From: Bacteroidia bacterium
Lineage (GTDB): Bacteria; Bacteroidota; Bacteroidia; Bacteroidales; UBA12481
Direction: 5' to 3'
NCBI GenBank assembly: GCA_026391235.1
Contig: JAPLDV010000691.1
Span: 1-5,118, forward strand
DNA length: 5,118 bases
Shown: positions 1-5,118 of the stretch, piece after piece
Layout of the letters: each line of letters opens with the position of its first letter
Position numbering within the stretch: position 1 is the stretch's first letter
Position numbers and translations under genes: made by a program
Notes under the pieces: generated by a model
Seen by the model: only the letters and a program-made list of their open reading frames with translations
What the model was told of the DNA's origin: nothing
Databases searched by the model: none

Positions 1-210
1 TTGATGATGCCCGAATTGGATGGATATGAAGCAATCAAAGAAATCAGAAAAGATCCCCGGTTTAAAGAAACACCGATCATAGCGTTAACGGCTAAAGCCA
101 TGAAGGAAGACCGGCAGAAATGTTTGGATGCCGGAGCTTCTGATTATATCTCAAAACCGATCGATATTACAAAATTACTGTCTCTGCTGAGAGTCTGGCT
201 TAAAAAATAA
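1..210 (+). CDS. Receiver domain, C-terminal end of a truncated (window-edge) hybrid kinase or response regulator
   Basis: This is the 3' end of a gene that begins left of the window. The readable 69 residues are the second half of a CheY-like receiver: MMPELDG just after the phosphoacceptor site (residues 2-8), the switch Thr in ALTAKA (Thr30), and the conserved Lys in SKP (Lys52), then the last helix ending LLRVWLKK. In the usual pattern D-x-M-M-P, the first codon (TTG) is the residue right after the phosphoacceptor Asp. It is therefore an internal Leu, not a start, and the Asp codon lies just outside the window. The [19 protein letters not shown] stretch and LSLLRVWL ending resemble, from memory, the terminal receivers of large multi-domain hybrid histidine kinases, so that is the likelier parent; a stand-alone regulator cannot be excluded. 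It stops 53 nt before the next kinase gene on the same strand, so co-transcription is likely. Confidence 0.9.
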   Translation: MMMPELDGYEAIKEIRKDPRFKETPIIALTAKAMKEDRQKCLDAGASDYISKPIDITKLLSLLRVWLKK

Positions 211-263
211 AGTCAAAAAATGTGGAGTTGCCGATTTAAAGGTGTAGGCAATAATGAAAAAGC

Positions 264-2234
264 ATGTCAGAAATAACCAAAATACTAATCGTTGACGATA
301 AGATTGAAAACCTAATTGCTTTGGAAAGGCTTATGGTTGATTTTAATGTTGAACCTATCCGGGCATTATCTGGCAATCAGGCTCTTCAATTAACTCTTTA
401 TCATAATTTTGCGTTGGCCCTGGTTGATGTTCAGATGCCCGATATGGACGGTTTCGAAACCGTTACCCTGATGAGATCAAACGAAGCTACCCGCCACTTG
501 CCGGTTATTTTTGTTTCAGCCATCTATCGTGAAGATTTTCACGTTGTTAAAGGGCTTGAATCCGGAGCCGTCGATTTTATTACCAAACCCATCAATCCCG
601 AAATACTTAAAGGTAAAATCAGAGTCTTTCTTGACTTATATTATCAAAAACATCAGCTTGAATCGGAGATCAAGGAAAGGGGAAAAATCCAGAAATCATT
701 GGAGCAGAGCAATTTTCTTCTGAACACGCTGCTGCAGTCAATACCGGATATTGTGTTTTATAAATCACTCTCCGGCAGTTACATCGGCTGCAATAAAACA
801 TTCGAATCCTACTTTGGATTAATTGAAAAACAGATTATCGGAAAATCAGACCAAGATCTCTTTCCGCGTGAATTGGCTACCGATCTTCAGAAATTGGAAA
901 ATCAACTTAAAACTTCATTGGTTACCGTTGAAAAAGAACTGTGGGTATCAATGACTGACGGGAAAAAGGTTCTCCTGGATTATCGCGTCAATCCAATATT
1001 CAATCAGGCCGGAGAGCTAACCGGGATGATTGGAATTGCAAGGGACACCACTGAGCGTTTCAACGACAAACAAGCATTGCAGCAGGCGAAAGATGAAGCT
1101 GACGCCGCCAACCTGGCCAAATCAATGTTTTTAGCCAATATGAGTCATGAAATCAGAACTCCAATGAATGGCATCATTGGAATGACCGATATTCTGATGG
1201 AGACAGAGCTCAGTCCGGAGCAAATAGAATTTCTTCAGATTATCAGGCTATCAGGCGATAATCTCTTGTTGATCATCAATGACATTCTCGACTTGTCCAA
1301 AATTGAAGCCGGGAAAATCACGCTTGAGAAAATCAATTTCAACCTGGCTGAGAAAATTGATGAAACGGTCAAATTGCTGAGTCTCCAGGCAATGAAAAAA
1401 GGCCTTGACCTGAAATGTAAAATTAACCCTGAGGTACCGGCCATATTGAATGGAGATCCCCTGAGAATTAAGCAAATATTGATTAATCTGATAAATAATG
1501 CCGTTAAGTTCACCTGCGATGGAGGCGTTTCTTGTGAAATAGAATTATTTGAGGAATCGGCAGCAAAGGTTAAGCTGATATTCAGGGTTATTGACACCGG
1601 GATAGGAATTACTGAGGATGGGAAAGCAATGCTCTTTAGATCATTCTCTCAGACTGATGCAGCTATTACCAGGAAATTTGGTGGAACAGGCTTAGGACTC
1701 ACCATATCCAAAAGGCTGGTTGAATTGATGCATGGTGAGATCGGTGTCGACAGTGAAGAGGGCAAAGGTTCAACCTTTTGGTTTACTGCTGAATTTGGCC
1801 GTTCAGAATGCATGCCGGATATTTCGGAACCAGTTATGCTTGAACCGGCTACAGAGTTCAGGAAATTATACATACTGCTGGCTGAAGATAACCCCGTTAA
1901 TCAACGTGTTGCGACTTACAACCTGACAAGACTGGGGCATAAAGTTGATATAGCAGAAAATGGCCAGGAAGCTATTGCCTTAGGAGTAGCCAATCAATAT
2001 GATATTTTACTGATGGATATTCAGATGCCGGTAATGGACGGGATCGAAGCTACATATGCCATCCGGCAATGGGAAAAAAGTTCACGGCAATCCGGGTACC
2101 TGCCAATAATAGCCATGACAGCTGATGCAGTTAAAGGTAATATGGAAAACTTCCTGGCCGAAGGCATGAATGGTTTCATCAGTAAACCCTTTAAAATAGA
2201 AGATCTGAAAACAATTTTAAAACTCGCACGATAG
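264..2234 (+). CDS. Cytoplasmic hybrid sensor histidine kinase, REC-PAS-HisKA-HATPase-REC
   Basis: A 656-aa kinase expected to autophosphorylate on His and pass the phosphate to its own receiver. Domains in order: REC1 about 5-122 (acidic pair Asp11/Asp12, phosphoacceptor Asp55 in [11 protein letters not shown], Ser85, Lys108 in TKP); a linker helix about 124-148, likely coiled coil; PAS about 148-265 (SIPDIVFYK start, DTTER end); a second helix about 268-288; HisKA with H-box MSHEIRTP, His295; HATPase with N-box Asn408/Asn411/Asn412, G1 DTGIGI 444-449, F-box LFRSFSQTD 457-465 and G2 GGTGLGL 473-479; REC2 about 535-654 (Glu541/Asp542, phosphoacceptor Asp585, Thr619, Lys641). All catalytic residues look intact. 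There is no signal peptide or membrane segment, so it should be soluble and sense through PAS and REC1. REC1 suggests control by another kinase, possibly the one upstream. The ATG at 264 is chosen because it sits just before the first beta strand (ITKILIVDD); no Shine-Dalgarno sequence is evident. The ligand of the PAS domain is unknown. Confidence 0.95.
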   Translation: MSEITKILIVDDKIENLIALERLMVDFNVEPIRALSGNQALQLTLYHNFALALVDVQMPDMDGFETVTLMRSNEATRHLPVIFVSAIYREDFHVVKGLESGAVDFITKPINPEILKGKIRVFLDLYYQKHQLESEIKERGKIQKSLEQSNFLLNTLLQSIPDIVFYKSLSGSYIGCNKTFESYFGLIEKQIIGKSDQDLFPRELATDLQKLENQLKTSLVTVEKELWVSMTDGKKVLLDYRVNPIFNQAGELTGMIGIARDTTERFNDKQALQQAKDEADAANLAKSMFLANMSHEIRTPMNGIIGMTDILMETELSPEQIEFLQIIRLSGDNLLLIINDILDLSKIEAGKITLEKINFNLAEKIDETVKLLSLQAMKKGLDLKCKINPEVPAILNGDPLRIKQILINLINNAVKFTCDGGVSCEIELFEESAAKVKLIFRVIDTGIGITEDGKAMLFRSFSQTDAAITRKFGGTGLGLTISKRLVELMHGEIGVDSEEGKGSTFWFTAEFGRSECMPDISEPVMLEPATEFRKLYILLAEDNPVNQRVATYNLTRLGHKVDIAENGQEAIALGVANQYDILLMDIQMPVMDGIEATYAIRQWEKSSRQSGYLPIIAMTADAVKGNMENFLAEGMNGFISKPFKIEDLKTILKLAR

Positions 2235-2252
2235 CAATCAACCCGCACGTAT

Positions 2253-2654
2253 ATGAAAAGTCAGCACACTATTATAATACCCGATTGGACAGGGAAAAAA
2301 ATTCTTATTGTTGAAGACGTTGAAACCAACATGCTCTTCTTTAAAGCTGCTTTATCCCGTACCGGGGCGACTTTGCTTTGGGCAATGGATGGTTTAGAAT
2401 CCATCGAAATGTGCCAGAATGATCCGGATATAAGCTTGGTTTTAATGGATTTAAGGATGCCAAACCTTGACGGCTTCAAGGCCACAGAAGCCATAAAATC
2501 TTTCCGGCCGAATTTGCCGGTTATTGCTCAAACCACCTATACTGAGGATGTTGATACTGATCGATTGTTTGAGGCCGGATGTGATGATTACCTTCCGAAA
2601 CCCATCCGTTTTGAGGATTTGCTTAATTCAATCGGGAAACTGATAAACAAATAG
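2253..2654 (+). CDS. Single-domain response regulator (CheY-like receiver)
   Basis: A 133-aa protein that is one receiver domain with a short N-terminal extension (about 14 residues, ending PDWTGKK) and no output domain. Visible residues: acidic pair Glu21/Asp22 in LIVEDVE, phosphoacceptor Asp66 in LVLMDLRMPNLDG, switch Thr94 in QTTYT, and Lys116 in PKP. The W-x-GKKILIVED opening is common, from memory, in stand-alone receivers beside hybrid kinases in Bacteroidota. It starts 18 nt after the kinase stop, on the same strand, so it is probably co-transcribed and is a likely partner of that kinase, as phosphate sink, phosphorelay intermediate or protein-protein effector. Which of these cannot be read from the sequence. 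No Shine-Dalgarno sequence is visible before the ATG. Its stop lies 2 nt from the stop of the convergent gene. Confidence 0.93.
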   Translation: MKSQHTIIIPDWTGKKILIVEDVETNMLFFKAALSRTGATLLWAMDGLESIEMCQNDPDISLVLMDLRMPNLDGFKATEAIKSFRPNLPVIAQTTYTEDVDTDRLFEAGCDDYLPKPIRFEDLLNSIGKLINK

Positions 2655-2656
2655 CC

Positions 2657-4582
2657 CTACTTCATACGAATTACCTTCATCTCCGTTCTTCGGTTTAAAC
2701 TCCTGCCCTCTTCAGTTTCGTTTGCAGCTACCGGATTTGTAAGTCCGTAACCTTTGGCTCTTAATTGGTCAGGGCTTATACCATGATTAATGAGGTATTT
2801 CACAACTGACTCGGCCCGATTCTGACTAAGAATCAGATTATAGTCAACTGCACCGGTATTATCAGTATAGCCCGATATTTCGATTACGATGCCGGGATTC
2901 TGCCGGAATATGGTCAGGATTTCTTCCAGATCCTTGTCTGATTCAGTTAACAATTCAAAAGAGTTGAACGCGAAAAAGATATTTCGCAAAACAATTGCCG
3001 CGCCCGTCTGGATAGGCTCTAAATCAATTGAATGCTGAATCTTTCCGATTTTTGTTAATGTATCGTTCATATAGTAAAAGGAATATGGAAGATATCCGTA
3101 ACACGAAGCCCCGATCCGGTACGCCGGTCGTTCCGGGATCCCTAAAAGATAGATTCCCGTGACAGGATCTGCTTCAACGCTGCTAATCAAGGTATCGCCG
3201 TGTGGCTGCACCTCAACCTTTGCGCTTACCGGTAATCCGGTAATACGGTCCTTAACAGTACCTGAAAGTGTGAGAGTGGTGCCGGCAGGAATAAACGGAT
3301 TCATATCTGCCTGGTAAATATCTTTGCCGGTCAGGGTGTCGCGGTTCGAGGCGAACAACCCAAGGTTCAAACCTGTGTTTACCGTAAGGCCATCCTCATC
3401 ATAGCAGGTATTTAACATATAACCAAGATTATCAGGAATATATGATTTATTCTTATTTGACAGATCGAATCTATACAAATCAAACCCTCCCATTCCGATA
3501 TGGCCGTTTGAAGAAAAGAACAGGGTATTTCCATCAACCAGGATTGCAGGAGACAATTCATCGAACGGTGTGTTGACCGGTTGTCCCAGATTCACTGGGG
3601 CCGACCAGCTTCTGTCAGGTTTTAGGGTAGACTGCCAGATATCCATCCCTCCGGACCCGCCGGGGCGGTTACTGGCGAAGAACAACCGCTTTCCGTCGGG
3701 GGCCAGAAAAGGGGTTGATTCCCAATATCTTGAATTCACCGGATAGCCCAGATTAACAGGATCACTCCAGTTATCTCCCGATTTTACACTGTAATAAATA
3801 TCACATCCCCCCTTGGTATCCGGCCTGTTGCATGCGGTAAAAAACATGATCCGGCCATCCTGGCTCAGGCTTTGTGTTCCTTCATTTCCCCTGGTATTGA
3901 TCGGAAAGGGGAATGCCTCAGGCATACGATACCCGGTATCCTGGTAAGCAACATGAAACAGGTCCTCCTGAGGAGCTTTCTTTACATTACCGGGGTCTTT
4001 AGTTTGCCGGGTAAACACGAGAACAGAGCCATCAACTGAAAGGCTCGGAAAATACTCATCATCAGGAGTATTAACTGGGCCAGCCAGCTTTATTGGGAGT
4101 TTGACCTTTGGGTTCTTAAGTTGTTCAAGGGCAAACCGGATGCTTGAATGGAGAAGTTTTTCCGCGTATGGAAGGTTAGCTGTGTCATGAATCAAACCAA
4201 GATATGTACTAAAAAAAACTGAGGCATTCGGGTAATCACCCCTGTTAAACCTCCACTGTGCAATCCACCGGTAAGCCTCGGGATAACCGGTTGAATCCAA
4301 TTGCACCATGCGCCGTAAAGCTTTCTCACTGGCAACCAGATCTCCTTCCTCCTGGTATACCTCAGCATTAACCTTCCAGGCCTCCGGCCAATCCGGAAAT
4401 TGTTTTACCAGCTTGCCAGACAGATTTTTTGCTTCATTCCAGTCGAGGCTATTCATCGCCTCCCTAACTTTTTTAAGCTTATTCGTTGCCGCAGGCAAAA
4501 CCGGCGCAACCTGCTGTGCATGAAGCAAATCCGAAAAAGTAAAAAAAGCTAATATCAAAAATCTGCATTTTCTTCGGCCCAT
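2657..4582 (-). CDS. Exported PorE-like protein: TPR, five-repeat PD40 propeller, carboxypeptidase-regulatory domain, OmpA peptidoglycan-binding domain
   Basis: A 641-aa envelope protein. Order: signal peptide about 1-22 (RRK n-region, hydrophobic FLILAFFTF, predicted cut after LHA, before QQ); TPR-like helices about 36-155; five PD40/WD40-like repeats about 165-427 with recurring [PM]-x-N-[TS], DGxxLFF and GGxDIY signatures; a carboxypeptidase-regulatory-like beta domain about 436-520 (LSGTVKDRITGLPVSAKVEV); OmpA C-terminal domain about 530-640 (GYTDNTG, LSQNRAESV, GYG, NRRTE). Asp574 and Arg589 match the Asp/Arg pair that binds diaminopimelate in OmpA domains, including the 15-residue spacing. 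This architecture is that of PorE, a periplasmic type IX secretion component that anchors to peptidoglycan. Bacteroidota carry many paralogues, so the PorE function itself is inference. Unlike PorE, a lipoprotein, it has no lipobox Cys after the hydrophobic segment; Cys6 is too early. The ATG at 4582 is chosen because the next Met (43) would lose the signal peptide; it overlaps the end of queE by 28 nt. Confidence 0.92.
   Translation of the reverse strand: MGRRKCRFLILAFFTFSDLLHAQQVAPVLPAATNKLKKVREAMNSLDWNEAKNLSGKLVKQFPDWPEAWKVNAEVYQEEGDLVASEKALRRMVQLDSTGYPEAYRWIAQWRFNRGDYPNASVFFSTYLGLIHDTANLPYAEKLLHSSIRFALEQLKNPKVKLPIKLAGPVNTPDDEYFPSLSVDGSVLVFTRQTKDPGNVKKAPQEDLFHVAYQDTGYRMPEAFPFPINTRGNEGTQSLSQDGRIMFFTACNRPDTKGGCDIYYSVKSGDNWSDPVNLGYPVNSRYWESTPFLAPDGKRLFFASNRPGGSGGMDIWQSTLKPDRSWSAPVNLGQPVNTPFDELSPAILVDGNTLFFSSNGHIGMGGFDLYRFDLSNKNKSYIPDNLGYMLNTCYDEDGLTVNTGLNLGLFASNRDTLTGKDIYQADMNPFIPAGTTLTLSGTVKDRITGLPVSAKVEVQPHGDTLISSVEADPVTGIYLLGIPERPAYRIGASCYGYLPYSFYYMNDTLTKIGKIQHSIDLEPIQTGAAIVLRNIFFAFNSFELLTESDKDLEEILTIFRQNPGIVIEISGYTDNTGAVDYNLILSQNRAESVVKYLINHGISPDQLRAKGYGLTNPVAANETEEGRSLNRRTEMKVIRMK
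3302..4078 (-). repeat. Five tandem PD40 beta-propeller repeats within the PorE-like gene
   Basis: At protein level the [PM]-x-N-[TS] motif recurs with its Asn at residues 171, 229, 283, 337 and 391. The spacing is 58 and then exactly 54, 54 and 54 residues. Each unit continues with a DG-x-x-LFF-like strand (VDGSVLVF, QDGRIMFF, PDGKRLFF, VDGNTLFF, with the fifth degenerate as TGLNLGLF) and, in most, a (G/T)GxDIY-like turn. Five units fit the five-bladed propeller reported for PorE. The copies are diverged protein repeats, not recent DNA duplications. Confidence 0.85.
4555..4582 (-). other. 28-nt queE / ompA-family gene overlap
   Basis: The OmpA-family ATG (4580-4582) lies inside queE, whose TGA is at 4555-4557. 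In one frame these bases encode the QueE end (AEENADF, stop); in another they encode MGRRKCRFL, the start and positively charged n-region of the signal peptide. No Shine-Dalgarno sequence is visible upstream of the inner ATG, so translation coupled to queE is plausible. A TTG at 4556-4558 could start the second protein with almost no overlap, but it would leave the signal peptide without any positive charge. Confidence 0.75.
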
Positions 4583-5040
4583 TGGATATCAGATGACTTT
4601 TCAATTATTACTTTCAACTCATTAGCCATAAGGTAATTACTTGGAACTGGCGGCGATTGTGACTTGGGCGACAGGCATACCCAATCCCAGTTTCCCGAAA
4701 TCGGGAAAGCGCCGGAAGTTTCAATAAATGTTTTAATACCAGCCTCCTTAAGCTTATCGCACAGATATTGAAGGGGATACAAAGTTGGTTCTCCGCCAGT
4801 AACGACAACGGCATGTGCGGTATAGTTCAGTATCCTGTCAACAACATCATCAACTATTATCAGGGGATGCCCTCCAAATGACCAGCTTGCTTTGCTGTCG
4901 CACCAATTGCATCCGATATCGCATCCTCCAATCCTCAGGAAATATGCAGCTGTTCCGGTATGGAATCCTTCGCCCTGCAGGGAATAAAACTCCTCCATAA
5001 CCGGAAGTAAATATCCGCCGTTGTATAAGTCAGTTGTCAT
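4555..5040 (-). CDS. queE: 7-carboxy-7-deazaguanine synthase (radical SAM), C-terminally short
   Basis: QueE converts 6-carboxytetrahydropterin to 7-carboxy-7-deazaguanine using SAM, a 4Fe-4S cluster and Mg2+, the step that makes the deazapurine core of queuosine. From the start chosen here (161 aa): MEEFYSLQGEGFHTG at 15-29, cluster-binding Cys40, Cys44 and Cys47 in the family's CX3CX2C form (CDIGCNWC), SAM-contact TGGEP at 81-85, then ETSGA, CLSPK and NELKVI. The protein then ends at AEENADF. From memory, related Bacteroidota QueE proteins run to about 210 aa, with a conserved tail containing LQPEW and SLQTHK; that tail is absent and I find it in no frame downstream. The gene may be damaged or encode a short variant. 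An ATG 11 codons upstream (5073) is open, but homologues begin near MTTDLYNGGYLLPVMEEFY and a likely -7 element (5057-5064) falls between the two ATGs, so 5040 is preferred. It probably heads an operon with the OmpA-family gene. Confidence 0.88.
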   Translation of the reverse strand: MTTDLYNGGYLLPVMEEFYSLQGEGFHTGTAAYFLRIGGCDIGCNWCDSKASWSFGGHPLIIVDDVVDRILNYTAHAVVVTGGEPTLYPLQYLCDKLKEAGIKTFIETSGAFPISGNWDWVCLSPKSQSPPVPSNYLMANELKVIIEKSSDIQWAEENADF

Positions 5041-5056
5041 GATTACATTTATCAGG

Positions 5057-5064
5057 CAAATATA
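5057..5064 (-). promoter_or_regulatory. Candidate Bacteroidota -7 promoter element for queE
   Basis: Read on the minus strand the bases are TATATTTG, an exact match to the TAnnTTTG -7 element used by the primary sigma factor of Bacteroidota. It sits 16 nt before the preferred queE ATG at 5040, which would give a leader of roughly 10 nt. No good TTTG -33 element is seen at the usual distance, so the call rests on one half-site plus position. Confidence 0.45.
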
Positions 5065-5068
5065 GGTA

Positions 5069-5087
5069 CCCAAATCAATTGTTTGGG
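5069..5087. repeat. Inverted repeat upstream of queE, possible operator
   Basis: CCCAAA (5069-5074) and TTTGGG (5082-5087) are perfect 6-nt arms separated by 7 nt that contain the palindrome CAATTG. The element lies directly upstream of the candidate -7 box, in the place where a repressor or activator could act. The stem is short, and no T-run follows it on the minus strand, so a terminator is less likely. No regulator is known from this sequence. Confidence 0.35.
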
Positions 5088-5118
5088 ACTAGAATTTGTA
5101 ACAATAGAAACCTTGTCT

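Noticed and set aside
220..276. An 18-codon plus-strand ORF starting MWSCRF between the receiver fragment and the kinase gene, overlapping the kinase start
   Set aside because: It is short, has no visible ribosome binding site and no recognisable sequence, and overlaps a well-supported start. Chance is the simplest explanation.
254..295. A 13-codon ORF starting MKKHVRNN overlapping the kinase start
   Set aside because: It lies mostly within the kinase coding sequence in another frame, with no supporting signal.
404..411. A TAnnTTTG match on the plus strand
   Set aside because: It lies inside the kinase coding region with no gene start just after it; an 8-nt degenerate motif occurs by chance.
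1235..1597. A 120-codon minus-strand open frame opposite the kinase core
   Set aside because: It is antisense to the highly conserved HisKA/HATPase region, whose frame is fully explained. It has no domain or start signal.
2576..2608. CGGATG and CATCCG arms followed by TTTTG near the end of the response regulator gene, a possible terminator
   Set aside because: The loop is 21 nt, the stem only 6 bp and the T-run short. It lies in conserved receiver codons, so it is not convincing as a terminator.
4211..4218. An eight-base A run (T run on the coding strand) in the PorE-like gene, a possible slippage or phase-variation site
   Set aside because: The reading frame is intact through it and encodes ordinary FF residues in the TPR region; a single run of 8 is weak evidence.
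4555..4582. A frameshift or sequencing error as the reason for the short QueE
   Set aside because: No frame downstream encodes the expected LQPEW / SLQTHK tail, and the following bases are accounted for by the signal peptide of the next gene.

Overview
The window looks like chromosomal DNA from a member of the Bacteroidota. Four signs point there: a TPR / beta-propeller (PD40) / carboxypeptidase-regulatory / OmpA protein with the layout of the type IX secretion protein PorE; start codons without clear Shine-Dalgarno sequences; a TAnnTTTG-type -7 element upstream of queE; and a stand-alone receiver of a kind common next to hybrid kinases in this phylum. Assignment below phylum is not supported.

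Left half, plus strand (1-2654): a run of two-component signalling genes. It opens with the last 70 codons of a receiver domain, probably the C-terminal end of a large hybrid histidine kinase whose body lies left of the window. After 53 nt comes a soluble hybrid kinase (REC-PAS-HisKA-HATPase-REC, 656 aa), and 18 nt further a 133-aa single-domain response regulator. The spacing suggests one operon. All needed kinase and receiver residues are present, but the window contains no HPt domain and no DNA-binding or enzymatic output domain.

Right half, minus strand (2657-5040): queE (7-carboxy-7-deazaguanine synthase, queuosine precursor pathway) is followed by, and overlaps by 28 nt, a 641-aa exported PorE-like OmpA-family protein. 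A probable promoter and a small inverted repeat lie upstream of queE at the right edge. The two gene blocks converge with only 2 nt between their stop codons.

The most interesting spot is the queE/ompA junction (4555-4582). QueE stops about 40-45 residues before the family's usual end, and the start codon and positively charged n-region of the OmpA protein's signal peptide are read out of frame from the last codons of queE. This looks like the scar of a deletion or rearrangement, or a compact overprinted junction. I see no mobile element, CRISPR array, structural RNA gene or clearly new defence-type system here.
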